Shown here piece after piece: positions 5,717 through 13,924 of a stretch of 14,689 bases of DNA. The position numbers were made by a program, and so were the translations under genes. Location: the NCBI GenBank assembly GCA_029548715.1, contig JAKPMW010000007.1:1-14689 (forward strand), read 5' to 3'. The first letter of the stretch is position 1. Every line of letters starts with the position of its first letter. The notes below the pieces were generated by a model. That model was not told the DNA's origin and made no database searches. It saw only the letters and a list, made by a program, of their open reading frames with translations. Source of the stretch: Spirochaetota bacterium (GTDB lineage: Bacteria > Spirochaetota > JAGLSM01 > JAKPMW01).

Positions 5717-6766
5717 TCAGAAATGGAATCCCCCGCCAGCCCGGATATAGAGCGAACTGCGCTGGCTTGAATAATAATCAATACCGAATCCGGCATCAAA
5801 CACAAAATAGGGGATGGCAAAGCGCACACCCAGTCCCGTATTGAGCTTGAAGGCCATTTCAGCCTCGCTGGTCAGGGGATAGGCCAGCGCAGGTCCGGTT
5901 CGTAAATACACCTGCCAGTTGCGCCAGTAGCTGTTTTCGAAAAAGTGGGTCTCGAAAAACAGCCCGATATCAATCGTCTCGGCACCGGCCAGGGTAAAAC
6001 CAAAGCCGAAGGAGTAATACGTCCGTTCGAGATCAAAGACAAAATCGACGCCAAGCATCATGGCTGACTCGTTTCCAAACAGGGGGAGGACACTTCCCCA
6101 GTGGAAAATGGCATTGAGTGTGACATCACGTCCCGGAGGCTGAAGCCCGTCAGTCTGTGCCGACGCGCTGGATGAGCTGCTTGAGACTGTTCGTGATGAA
6201 GAAAGACTTGATGCAGATGAAGAGGAGGAGCCAGCCCCTGTAACCGTTGTCGTGGTCTCGACAAGGTTTGTCTTTTTGCCAAGAAATTTTGTCCCGGTTT
6301 CGGTGGCAACGCGGTTTACCACCTCTCCTACAACGATGTCCTCCATTTCGCGCCGGTTCTGGATACTGATGGTGTCCAGAAATTCGCTTTTTGCAACATC
6401 AAGGATGCGAACCTCGACGGCAAGGGTTGAAAATCCGGGGGCGGAAACACTGCCGTTGACAACAATATCAGCCTTGAGCCTGCGGCCCAGGGCCCGCATC
6501 AGCGCATTGTCGAGATTGCGGTACTCGGGCAATAAATCACGCCGGGCTGCCTCCACGTCGTTTGGGGAGATTACCTCATACTCCCCCAGGGCAGAAAGAC
6601 TTTTCATAATCGTCTGGGTAACCCTGTCTGAAAAACGCTGGAGGGTGGCCGAAGCTGGATCGGGATTGGAAAATCCCATCACAGCGACACGCATTTTCTG
6701 TGCGGACAAAAGGGGAGATGAAAGCATCATTACCAGTGGCAGCAGTACAAGAATCTTGATCCTCAT
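5717..6766 (-). CDS. secreted protein: CsgG/LpoB-like domain, Ser-rich linker, C-terminal beta-barrel
   Basis: A 349-residue protein in four parts. Residues 1-22 are a signal peptide, with probable cleavage after LLSA. Residues 25-165 begin KMRVAVMGFSNPD and contain LKADIVVNGSVSAPG, the pattern of CsgG/LpoB/TolB-N-like periplasmic domains. Residues 170-212 are a low-complexity linker of Ser and Thr. Residues 215-349 alternate aromatic and small residues in strand-like segments and end in Phe, the sorting signal typical of outer-membrane barrels. The ATG at 6766 is preferred, with GGAG eight bases upstream and the signal peptide starting there; an in-frame start at 6841 would put 25 residues in front of the signal peptide. 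It has its own extended -10 promoter and is followed by a lipoprotein gene. The role is unknown; an envelope structural or assembly function is inferred. Confidence 0.8.
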   Translation of the reverse strand: MRIKILVLLPLVMMLSSPLLSAQKMRVAVMGFSNPDPASATLQRFSDRVTQTIMKSLSALGEYEVISPNDVEAARRDLLPEYRNLDNALMRALGRRLKADIVVNGSVSAPGFSTLAVEVRILDVAKSEFLDTISIQNRREMEDIVVGEVVNRVATETGTKFLGKKTNLVETTTTVTGAGSSSSSASSLSSSRTVSSSSSSASAQTDGLQPPGRDVTLNAIFHWGSVLPLFGNESAMMLGVDFVFDLERTYYSFGFGFTLAGAETIDIGLFFETHFFENSYWRNWQVYLRTGPALAYPLTSEAEMAFKLNTGLGVRFAIPYFVFDAGFGIDYYSSQRSSLYIRAGGGFHF

Positions 6767-6806
6767 TTGCCCGGCTCCATCGTCAATTGGTACCTGCTCA
6801 GCTGCA

Positions 6807-6815
6807 AGTATACCA
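6807..6815 (-). promoter_or_regulatory. extended -10 promoter for the barrel/lipoprotein pair
   Basis: On the minus strand TGGTATACT combines the TGn extension (6813-6815) with a five-of-six -10 box, TATACT (6807-6812). No convincing -35 is present, which extended -10 promoters tolerate. Transcription would start near 6800, about 35 bases before the ATG at 6766. There is no terminator between hisF and this point, so read-through from the his genes is also possible. Confidence 0.45.
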
Positions 6816-6849
6816 CATTTTTTTGAATCCACAGTGCGCAAAAGAGATT

Positions 6850-7608
6850 TCAGATTCGCACGGATACTCCACAGCCTGCAAGGTGTCGCTTGGCGTCCAT
6901 GATTCCGATTTCTTTAAAATGGAAGAGTGACGCTGCGAGGACCGCATCCGCCCCGCCCTCACGCAGGGCATCTGCAAAGTGCGACACATGCCCCGCCCCG
7001 CCTGAGGCAATCACGGGAACTCGCACCGCACTGGAGACGGCTTGCAGCAAGCCTATGTCATATCCGGCCTTGGTTCCGTCCCGGTCCATGCTGGTCAGGA
7101 GAATTTCACCGCAGCCGAGGCGCTCCCCCTCAATCGCCCACTGGACCACATCGATCCCTGTCGGCTTGCGCCCCCCGTGAGTGTAGACCTCCCAGCCAGT
7201 CTCCGGCCTTTGCCTGGCATCAATTGCCAGCACGATGCACTGGGACCCAAAAAATCTGGCCCCCTCGCTGATGAGTGAGGGATCATTGACTGCCGCCGAA
7301 TTGACCGAAATCTTGTCCGCGCCCGCCAAAAGCATCCGGCGCATGTCTTCTGCTGTCCGGATTCCGCCTCCGACCGTAAACGGAATATAGACTGATTCTG
7401 CAACTCGGCGGACAACATCAATCATGGTATCACGCTGCTCGTGTGAGGCTGTGATGTCAAGAAAGACCAGTTCGTCAGCACCTTCCTGGTCATAGCGCAT
7501 GGCGTTTTCGACCGGATCGCCGGCATCAATCAGGTCAAGAAACTTGATTCCCTTGACTACCCGGCCTGCGTTGACATCAAGACAGGGAATGATCCGCTTA
7601 GCATGCAT
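6850..7608 (-). CDS. hisF: imidazole glycerol phosphate synthase, cyclase subunit HisF
   Basis: A 252-residue (beta/alpha)8 barrel, the usual length of the family. HisF takes ammonia released by HisH and converts PRFAR into imidazole glycerol phosphate and AICAR. Both catalytic aspartates fall at the standard positions, Asp11 (in IIPCLDV) and Asp130 (in LAIDAR). The phosphate-binding segments TVGGGIRT (about 78-85) and IASGGAGH are intact. The ATG at 7608 fits the family's N-terminus (MHAKRIIPCLDV) and overlaps the end of hisA by 11 bases, so translation is probably coupled. It is the last his gene of the cluster and ends 84 bases before the next gene. Confidence 0.97.
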   Translation of the reverse strand: MHAKRIIPCLDVNAGRVVKGIKFLDLIDAGDPVENAMRYDQEGADELVFLDITASHEQRDTMIDVVRRVAESVYIPFTVGGGIRTAEDMRRMLLAGADKISVNSAAVNDPSLISEGARFFGSQCIVLAIDARQRPETGWEVYTHGGRKPTGIDVVQWAIEGERLGCGEILLTSMDRDGTKAGYDIGLLQAVSSAVRVPVIASGGAGHVSHFADALREGGADAVLAASLFHFKEIGIMDAKRHLAGCGVSVRI

Positions 7609-8329
7609 CCCGCACCGCCTGGATCGCTTCCGGCAGGGAAAAGCGGCCTTCATAGAGTGCCGTGCCAACGATAACACCTGCAAGATGGGGGATTCCCGCA
7701 GTGGCAAGGGCTCGCAGATCATTAAGCGAAGAGATGCCCCCCGAGGCAATCAGGGGACAGGAAATGGACTCACCCATTGTTCGCTGCGCCGGGATGTTGG
7801 GACCGCTCAGGGTTCCGTCAGTATCAACATCCGTATATATCACTCCTGCAAGCGGGAGCGTGTTAAACGAAGCGGCAAAGCTGTACACGTTGTCAGCGGA
7901 AACGCTTTGCCAGCCTTCAACTGCCAGTCTGTCCTTTTTGGCATCAGCCCCGAGAATAATCCGGCCAGGATAAAGGTTGGCCAGGCTTTCGACGAGGAGC
8001 TTGTTGCGCTGGGCTCCTGTCCCGATCACGACCATGTCTATTCCCTCATCCAGCCGGGCCCGTGCATCTTCAAGCGAGCGGACGCCCCCGCCTACCTCGA
8101 TCCGGCAGGAAACAGCCCTGCGGATAGAAATAATCGAATTCATGTTTTTACGGAATCCATCACGGGCCCCGTCCAGGTCGACCACATGGATCAGGTCGGC
8201 ACCGCCCTCTTCCCAAAACCGTGCGCGTGAGGCCGGATCGTCATCATAGACCTTTTCCATGGCATAATCGCCCTTGAAAAGGCGGACACAGCGCCCTCCA
8301 AGCAAATCAATGGCTGGTATCACACGCAT
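7598..8329 (-). CDS. hisA: ProFAR isomerase HisA
   Basis: A 243-residue (beta/alpha)8 barrel that isomerises ProFAR to PRFAR, the step that feeds HisF/HisH. Asp8 (MRVIPAIDL), Asp129 (LGAD) and Asp169 (TDVDTDGT) stand at the expected catalytic and binding positions. The two phosphate-binding loops, GGGVRS (80-85) and ASGGISS near the C-terminal end, are present. The ATG at 8329 gives the standard start, overlaps hisH by 10 bases, and the gene's end overlaps hisF by 11. No unusual feature seen. Confidence 0.97.
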   Translation of the reverse strand: MRVIPAIDLLGGRCVRLFKGDYAMEKVYDDDPASRARFWEEGGADLIHVVDLDGARDGFRKNMNSIISIRRAVSCRIEVGGGVRSLEDARARLDEGIDMVVIGTGAQRNKLLVESLANLYPGRIILGADAKKDRLAVEGWQSVSADNVYSFAASFNTLPLAGVIYTDVDTDGTLSGPNIPAQRTMGESISCPLIASGGISSLNDLRALATAGIPHLAGVIVGTALYEGRFSLPEAIQAVRDAC

Positions 8330-8928
8330 GCTCGTTCTCCAAAACGCTGAATGATTGACAATCCTGCAGACTGGCTTTTTTCGGGATGAAACTGGCAGGC
8401 GAAGAGGTTGCCCCTCGCAATAGCCGCAGCAAACGATATTCCATACTCGCACCTGCCGATAATCAGCGTTGAATCTTCGGGTTCGACGTAATACGAGTGT
8501 ACGAAATACAACCAGGCCGGATCAGACTGGCCTGCAATCACGGGGTCGGGCCGGATGAACTCGACAGAGTTCCAGCCCATGTGCGGAACCTTGAGTCCCG
8601 CACCAAATCGGCGCACCTTCCCCTGAAAGATCCCCAGGCCCGGCACGCCTGGTGCTTCTTCGCTTGCATCAAACAGCATCTGGTATCCCAGACAGATCCC
8701 CAAAAAAGGCCGTCCGTCCGTGGCAGCAGCCCTGATCTGGTCAGTCAGTCCCGAACGGGAGAGGTTATGCACCGCTTCACCAAAAGCCCCTACGCCTGGC
8801 AGGATCACGCCAGAGGCAGACTCAACAACCCCCGGATCAGACGTAATGCAGCAGGGATAGCCAAACCGTTCGAGAGCCTTGGCAACGCTGCGAAGATTGC
8901 CCATTCCGTAATCTACTATGGCAATCAA
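8320..8928 (-). CDS. hisH: imidazole glycerol phosphate synthase, glutaminase subunit HisH
   Basis: A 202-residue class I glutamine amidotransferase that hydrolyses glutamine and channels ammonia into HisF. The triad is complete: Cys79 in GICLGYQ, His181 and Glu183 in QFHPEKS. The oxyanion-region motif PGVGAFG is at 44-50. It starts with TTG, not ATG; no in-frame ATG lies nearby upstream, the residues IAIVDYGMGN match the family's N-terminus exactly, and AGGGAG lies about eight bases upstream. The TTG overlaps the hisB stop as TTGA (4-base overlap), which suggests that hisH translation depends on hisB. Confidence 0.96.
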   Translation of the reverse strand: MIAIVDYGMGNLRSVAKALERFGYPCCITSDPGVVESASGVILPGVGAFGEAVHNLSRSGLTDQIRAAATDGRPFLGICLGYQMLFDASEEAPGVPGLGIFQGKVRRFGAGLKVPHMGWNSVEFIRPDPVIAGQSDPAWLYFVHSYYVEPEDSTLIIGRCEYGISFAAAIARGNLFACQFHPEKSQSAGLSIIQRFGERACV

Positions 8929-9509
8929 TCAAGCACTCCCTTCGTCGAAGGCACACCGTCACGCAGGTCCTGTGTAACGGCCACGCGGAGCGCCCGCGCC
9001 ATGGCCTTGAAGATCGCTTCGATCATGTGGTGCAGATTATCCCCGCACTCCACAATCACATGCAGGGTGATCCCGGCATTGACCGCAAAGGCCCGCAAAA
9101 ATTCCGGAACCAGCTGGGCATCAAATTCGCCACAACAGCCGACAAGGGACTTTCCATCGAGGCGCACAAAGGGGCGGCCCGAAATATCCAGGTGAACCGT
9201 CACTCGTGCCTCGTCCATGGGGACGGTGCATGATCCGTAGCGCCTGATTCCCTTTTTGTCTCCAAGGGCCGTCCTGAATGCCTGTCCGAGACAGATGGCC
9301 GTATCCTCAACAGTATGATGCAGATCGACATCGGTGTCACCCCGAACATCGCACTCACAGGAAAACCGGCCATGAAACGAAAAGAGTTCGAGCATGTGAC
9401 GGAAAAAACCATTGGGAACTTGAATCGACACGTTTTCAGCAGCGTCCAGATTCAGTGCAATCCGGATCTCTGTTTCTCCGGTCGAACGTTCAATCCTGGC
9501 AGTACGCAT
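8925..9509 (-). CDS. hisB: imidazoleglycerol-phosphate dehydratase HisB (monofunctional)
   Basis: A 194-residue Mn-dependent dehydratase that converts imidazole glycerol phosphate to imidazole acetol phosphate. It lacks the N-terminal histidinol-phosphatase domain of the enterobacterial bifunctional form. The two internally repeated metal-binding motifs are present: LHHTVED (63-69) and LHHMIEA (159-165). The segment that normally reads FLDHML reads FFRHML here, so Arg37 stands in place of a usually conserved Asp; the following His38 is kept. The ATG at 9509 overlaps the hisD stop by one base (TAATG). A TTG at 9527 would add six residues but has no advantage. Confidence 0.96.
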   Translation of the reverse strand: MRTARIERSTGETEIRIALNLDAAENVSIQVPNGFFRHMLELFSFHGRFSCECDVRGDTDVDLHHTVEDTAICLGQAFRTALGDKKGIRRYGSCTVPMDEARVTVHLDISGRPFVRLDGKSLVGCCGEFDAQLVPEFLRAFAVNAGITLHVIVECGDNLHHMIEAIFKAMARALRVAVTQDLRDGVPSTKGVLD

Positions 9510-10816
9510 TATTGACCACCCTTGCAAAATTTGCGCGCAACAACACTTGCCTCATGGGCGGTAAATCCCTCGGCATGGGCAATCAGGGCAGCATCATCCA
9601 CCAGCATGTCGTAGAGCCTGCGGGATGGCGCAATCAGTGAGGTGCGCTTTTGAAAATCGTAGACACCGAGAGGCGAGGCAAAGCGGGCCGTCCCGGCTGT
9701 GGGCAGGGTATGATTGGGTCCGGCAATATAGTCCCCGAGTGGCTCGGGCGCGTATGCGCCGTAAAAAATCGCTCCCGCATTGCGCACGGACGACAGGACC
9801 TCGGTCAGAGGAGCATTCGCCATGATCTCAAGGTGTTCGGGCGCATACAGATTGATAATCTCCCAGGCTGCCTCGCGTGTCGAAACAAGAATCGCCATCC
9901 CGTTGTCACTGAGCGAAGAGCGGATAATGTCGGCCCGCGTCTCCCGGGCGAGATACTCTCCGATCAGGTTATTGACCTCTTCAACAAGCTGCAGGGAAGT
10001 GCTTATCACAACACACCCGGCGTCCTGGTCATGCTCGGCCTGTGAAAAGAGGTCACGCACCACCAGTTCGGGATCGCTGGTGTCGTCGGCAAAGATCATG
10101 ATTTCGGATGGGCCGGCAACCATGTCAATATCCACCAGTCCAAAGACCTGACGCTTGGCCTCAGCGACAAAGCGGTTTCCTGGTCCGGTGATCTTGTCAA
10201 CAGGCCTGATGCTTTCTGTCCCGAGAGCGAGTGCCGCTATCGCCTGCGCTCCACCGATCTTGCAGATCTCGCTGACACCGGAAACATGGGCGGCGTACAA
10301 AACGGCATCGGAGAGATTATTGGCGGGGGTGCAGACGACGGTCCGTTCCACACCAGCCACCCTGGCCGGAATGGCATTCATCAGCACGGTTGAGGGATAG
10401 GGGGCCTTGCCCCCGGGAACGTACAGTCCTGCGGAGGCAAGCGGATTGACCACCTGCCCCAGGACACCCCCATCCTCATGGATGATCCAGCTTTTTTCGA
10501 GCTGCCTTTCGTGGAAAGCGCGGATTCTCGCGGCGGCGTGCCGCAGGGCCTTGCCCAGATCGGTCTCACCCATCCGGCGCACTGCGGCATCCATCTCGTC
10601 CTGGGTGACACGCAGGGTACCAGCCTCAAGCTGCACCCCGTCAAAGCGCTGGGTATACTCAAGGAGAGCCTCATCACCGCGCCGGGCAACGTCCGCAATG
10701 ATTGCTGCAACTGTCGTGATGGTTTTTTCGTCCCGTGAAATATGCAGGAGGCGCTGCCGCAAAAGCGTCCGCGCCTCCTCGTATCCGACGATTCGTAACT
10801 GGAGATTTGAGCTCAT
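9509..10816 (-). CDS. hisD: histidinol dehydrogenase HisD
   Basis: A 435-residue zinc-dependent, NAD-linked enzyme that oxidises histidinol to histidine in two steps, the last reactions of the pathway. Zinc ligands and catalytic residues are where expected: Gln259 and His262 (SQAEHDQ), Glu327 and His328 (APEHLE), Asp362 (GDYIAGPNH, with His369) and His421 (EGFTAHE). The NAD/substrate segments LYVPGGKAPYPS (131-142) and KITGPGN (208-214) are intact. The ATG at 10816 has AGGAAAG seven bases upstream and lies three bases after the preceding gene's stop. It is the first his gene in the cluster. Length and motifs are typical. Confidence 0.97.
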   Translation of the reverse strand: MSSNLQLRIVGYEEARTLLRQRLLHISRDEKTITTVAAIIADVARRGDEALLEYTQRFDGVQLEAGTLRVTQDEMDAAVRRMGETDLGKALRHAAARIRAFHERQLEKSWIIHEDGGVLGQVVNPLASAGLYVPGGKAPYPSTVLMNAIPARVAGVERTVVCTPANNLSDAVLYAAHVSGVSEICKIGGAQAIAALALGTESIRPVDKITGPGNRFVAEAKRQVFGLVDIDMVAGPSEIMIFADDTSDPELVVRDLFSQAEHDQDAGCVVISTSLQLVEEVNNLIGEYLARETRADIIRSSLSDNGMAILVSTREAAWEIINLYAPEHLEIMANAPLTEVLSSVRNAGAIFYGAYAPEPLGDYIAGPNHTLPTAGTARFASPLGVYDFQKRTSLIAPSRRLYDMLVDDAALIAHAEGFTAHEASVVARKFCKGGQ

Positions 10817-10819
10817 CCC

Positions 10820-11533
10820 TTACTTTCCTGCAGGAAGCACCTGCACTGTCTTTTTTGAATCAAGCCAGATCGAAAGCCGCATGGCTTCGTCAGCAAAAGC
10901 CGAGACATCAGAACGGATGTTTTCGAGGACCTTTCGGGCTTCGTCAAATTTTCCCTGGGCCCCCAGGACTCGTGCCTTGCCAAGAAGGGCCATGTCTTTC
11001 AGGCCAAAGTGATCGCTCAGTGCCCCGACAGCATCATAATAATCGACTGCCTTGGCAGGCTCTCCGGACTGCTCGTAGCAATTGGCTATCCCGATCAGGG
11101 CAGCCGGATACAGATACGAAGACTTGCCATGGTCCTTTACCCTGGTAAAGTTCTCGATAGCACCGGCAAAATTGTCCATCCTGTACTGGATGTCGGCAAG
11201 ATGGAGGGATGCCTTGGCAGCCGCGAGTGTCCCCGGCCATGTCTTGATGATCGTATCGAGCTGCTTGTCGATATCGCCAATCTTTTCACGGGCACCCTCG
11301 CCCTGCAGCATGACGGCAACCTTGTCAAACTCGGCGGCGGCCTTTTCTTCACGGGCTGCTGAATTGACTGCCATGAACCCGGCAACGATCAGGAGGAGAA
11401 GCACTCCAAGCCCTGCGAGAACAACAATGCGCTTGTTCTTGATGACAAAATGCCTGAGCCTGACGAGAAAGGAAAGCAGCGCATTGTTTTCGAGCTCTTC
11501 CTTGCTCATGTGTCCCTGATGATATTCACGCAT
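10820..11533 (-). CDS. single-span membrane protein with TPR-like domain
   Basis: A 237-residue protein. Residues 36-56 (VVLAGLGVLLLLIVAGFMAV) form one membrane-spanning segment preceded by a basic stretch, so the N-terminus should stay in the cytoplasm and the rest lie outside. Residues about 100-210 show helical-repeat sequence with TPR signatures (AALIGIANCYEQSGEPAKAVDYY, then ALLGKARVLGAQGKFDEARKVL). The layout resembles YfgM, a SecYEG-associated protein, but the likeness is structural only and I assign no symbol. GGAG lies seven bases before the ATG at 11533; a second in-frame ATG at 11509 also has a usable site. It is wedged between rpsA (22-base gap) and hisD (3-base gap), so it belongs to the same transcript. 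Confidence 0.8.
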   Translation of the reverse strand: MREYHQGHMSKEELENNALLSFLVRLRHFVIKNKRIVVLAGLGVLLLLIVAGFMAVNSAAREEKAAAEFDKVAVMLQGEGAREKIGDIDKQLDTIIKTWPGTLAAAKASLHLADIQYRMDNFAGAIENFTRVKDHGKSSYLYPAALIGIANCYEQSGEPAKAVDYYDAVGALSDHFGLKDMALLGKARVLGAQGKFDEARKVLENIRSDVSAFADEAMRLSIWLDSKKTVQVLPAGK

Positions 11534-11555
11534 TGTATTCTCCAGTCAGATAGTC

Positions 11556-13244
11556 TTAATCAGAGAGTTTGGACAGGTCGAGAACATCGCCCAGCCTGAA
11601 GGTTCCGCTTTCCTCACCACCACGCATCTGACTTATCGTTTCGCGCTCGGTATCCCGGTTGAGATCCTTGATGGACAATCCGATCTTGTTTTTGTCTGAA
11701 TCGATTTCGATCACCTTGACCTCAACCGTATCGCCCGCCTTGACGACATCCGCCACTCTCTCGACCCGCTTTTCGGCGAGATTGGAGATGTGAATCAGCC
11801 CTTCAAGACCGCTGCCGACATCAACGAAGGCCCCAAAATCAACAATCCTGGTGACAGTTCCGGTCATCCGTGAACCAACGGGATGGCTGAAGCGGAAGAC
11901 CTCAAGGGGGTTGTCCTGAAGCTGCTTGATCCCCAGGCCAATCTTGCGCTTGCGCGCATCAAGATTGATTACCCGGACCTCGACCATTTCACCGGGAACA
12001 AAGCGGGACTCGAGATCATTGGCTGCCCCTCTTTCCCAGCCAATATCCTCCTTGCGAACCAGCCCCTCAACACCATTGGGCAATTCGACAAAGATACCGA
12101 ACTCGGTAATCCGGCTGATGCGACCTGTGTGCCGGGTGTTGATCGCAAAATCGCGCTCAAGGTTGTCGTAGGGATTATCCTGGAGCTGCCTGAAGCCGAG
12201 GGAAATCCGGCGCTCGTCGTAGTCAATCCCGAGAATCTTGACGTCAATCGTGCTTCCGACCGAAAGCACCTCTTTGGGATGGCCGATTCTTTTGGTCCAG
12301 GAAAGCTCGGAGATATGGAGCAAGCCTTCGATTCCGTCTCGCAGCCTGACAAAGGCGCCAAAGTTTTCAAGCTTGACAACGGTCCCCTGGAGGACATCCC
12401 CGTCGCGCACCTCATCGCAAAACTGGACAAAGGGATCGGGTGTCAGGTCTTTAAGAGAAAGCCCGACCCGCTTGGTCTCGGGATCCATCTGGACAATCCG
12501 GACCCGGACGGTCTGCTGGGGATTGACGATGTCGCGTGGATTGACTCCGCGTTTCCATGCCAGATCATCCAGCCTGATCAGGCCATCAAATCCGCCGATA
12601 TCGACAAACACGCCGCTTTTTGTGATATTGCGGACAACACCCTCGACCTCATCACCAACCTGATAGCGCGAAAAAACCTCGTCTGTCTTTTGCTCACGCT
12701 CGGCTTCGAGAAGCTCGCGCCGTGAGGCAACGATTGAAAGCGAATTCCGGCCGCGCTGGCCCTGGGCAAATTCGATGATCTTGAAGTCAAATTCCTGGCC
12801 GATATAGTACTCGGCTGACTGGACCGAACGGATGTCCAGCAACCTCATCGGCACATATCCCTCAATCCCGCCGAAATCAACACGGACACCGCTTTTGACC
12901 TCGCGCACGACCTTGCCGCGCAGTACAGTGCCCTCTTCAAAGGCCTTTTTGAGCTTGCGGCGGCCCATTTCGGCCGCGGCCCGCTTGTACGAGAAAACCG
13001 GGATTCCGTCCTCACTCCGCTCAAGACGAACGGCGATGGTCGATCCCTCTTCCGGCAGGGTCTCAAATTCATCCTTCGGGATCCGCCCTTCGGACTTGGA
13101 ATCAACATCGACCCATACAAAGGAATCATCAATCTGCACGACGAGTCCATCGACGATTTGACCCTTGTGCAGCTCTTGCGGGGTGGCTTTTTCCATCTCC
13201 GCAAGTTGGTCGAAGACTTCCGGCTGCGCTGACATGTTTTCCAA
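11556..13244 (-). CDS. rpsA: 30S ribosomal protein S1, six S1 domains
   Basis: A 562-residue protein with six successive S1 (OB-fold) RNA-binding repeats, about 27-87, 104-174, 195-267, 281-354, 368-442 and 456-528. The last four show the strongest consensus (for example GAFVRLRDGIEGLLHISEL at 296-314). The first two divergent repeats are those that dock S1 on the ribosome; the others bring mRNA to the 30S subunit. A short acidic tail follows. The likely start is a TTG at 13244, because AAGGAG ends six bases upstream; the ATG at 13235 would be 15 bases away. The start region contains a 13-base palindrome of the ribosome site. It follows cmk by 14 bases. The two genes are fused in Treponema pallidum and adjacent in many bacteria. 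Confidence 0.95.
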   Translation of the reverse strand: MENMSAQPEVFDQLAEMEKATPQELHKGQIVDGLVVQIDDSFVWVDVDSKSEGRIPKDEFETLPEEGSTIAVRLERSEDGIPVFSYKRAAAEMGRRKLKKAFEEGTVLRGKVVREVKSGVRVDFGGIEGYVPMRLLDIRSVQSAEYYIGQEFDFKIIEFAQGQRGRNSLSIVASRRELLEAEREQKTDEVFSRYQVGDEVEGVVRNITKSGVFVDIGGFDGLIRLDDLAWKRGVNPRDIVNPQQTVRVRIVQMDPETKRVGLSLKDLTPDPFVQFCDEVRDGDVLQGTVVKLENFGAFVRLRDGIEGLLHISELSWTKRIGHPKEVLSVGSTIDVKILGIDYDERRISLGFRQLQDNPYDNLERDFAINTRHTGRISRITEFGIFVELPNGVEGLVRKEDIGWERGAANDLESRFVPGEMVEVRVINLDARKRKIGLGIKQLQDNPLEVFRFSHPVGSRMTGTVTRIVDFGAFVDVGSGLEGLIHISNLAEKRVERVADVVKAGDTVEVKVIEIDSDKNKIGLSIKDLNRDTERETISQMRGGEESGTFRLGDVLDLSKLSD

Positions 13245-13256
13245 AGGAGGCTCCTT
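13242..13256 (-). promoter_or_regulatory. rpsA ribosome-binding site within a palindrome
   Basis: The minus strand reads AAGGAG-C-CTCCTT immediately before and into the TTG start. The 3' half, CCTCCTTT, equals the anti-Shine-Dalgarno tail of 16S rRNA. The palindrome decides the start (TTG, six bases from AAGGAG). It could also mask the ribosome site by intermolecular or local pairing, a plausible but unproven control of S1 synthesis. Confidence 0.55.
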
Positions 13257-13258
13257 GT

Positions 13259-13924
13259 TTACCTGACGGAACGTTGGTCGATGTATTCGAGCATGGTCTC
13301 AACGACCATCCCGGGACCCATTCCGGTTGTGTCTATATAGTGTGCATCTTCAGCCCGCACAAGCGGGCTATGCTCGCGCTGCGAATCAGCCGCATCGCGA
13401 CGTGCAATGTCCTGCTGTATCGCTTCGAGATTCACAAACAGTTGTTCCTTGCTGTCATTCATTCTGCGGCGGGCACGCTCTTCGAGGGAAGCATCAAGGT
13501 AGAATTTGCACTCGGCGTCAGGGAAAACAGCACTTCCGATATCCCGGCCATCCAGTACAACCCCGCCTTCCTTCCCGATCTCGCGCTGAAGCTTTTGCAT
13601 ATACTCGCGGACAACGGGCAAACCCGCCACCGTTGAAACCATGCCGTTTACTTCAGCCGTCCTCAGTGTACCAGATACATCCTCGCCGTCAAGAAAAATC
13701 TTTCCGGAAGGATCGAAACCGATACGCACCGCCTGCAGTATCGTACGGACTGCCCCGACATCTGACGGGTCCGTCTTGCTTCGGACAAGCCTGAGAGTCA
13801 AAGCACGATACATCGCGCCTGTGTCAATATACACAAAATTCAGGGCCGCGGCAATTTTCCGTGCGATGGTGCTCTTCCCTGCCCCTGCAGGCCCATCAAT
13901 CGCGATTATCGGTCTTGAACGCAT
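13259..13924 (-). CDS. cmk: cytidylate (CMP/dCMP) kinase
   Basis: A 221-residue P-loop kinase that phosphorylates CMP and dCMP with ATP. Visible elements are the P-loop GPAGAGKST (11-19), DTGAMYRA (34-41), the segment DGRDIGSAVFPDA (125-137) that binds CMP, and RRDAADSQRE near 175-184 in the lid, followed by the terminal A-DAHYIDTT. All are standard for the family. The ATG at 13924 is chosen because GGAGG lies four bases upstream; the ATG at 13948 lacks a site and would add eight residues. The start and its ribosome site lie inside the end of tyrA (19-base overlap), so translation of the two is probably linked. rpsA follows. Confidence 0.96.
   Translation of the reverse strand: MRSRPIIAIDGPAGAGKSTIARKIAAALNFVYIDTGAMYRALTLRLVRSKTDPSDVGAVRTILQAVRIGFDPSGKIFLDGEDVSGTLRTAEVNGMVSTVAGLPVVREYMQKLQREIGKEGGVVLDGRDIGSAVFPDAECKFYLDASLEERARRRMNDSKEQLFVNLEAIQQDIARRDAADSQREHSPLVRAEDAHYIDTTGMGPGMVVETMLEYIDQRSVR

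Noticed and set aside
5038..5844. Plus-strand open frame of 268 codons opposite the lipoprotein gene
   Set aside because: It covers the start of the lipoprotein gene and part of the barrel gene, shows no family likeness, and the minus-strand genes have proper signal peptides and ribosome sites.
11883..12725. Long plus-strand open frame (280 codons) opposite rpsA
   Set aside because: It lies wholly antisense to the well-conserved S1 repeats; its sequence mirrors the repeats and it resembles no family.
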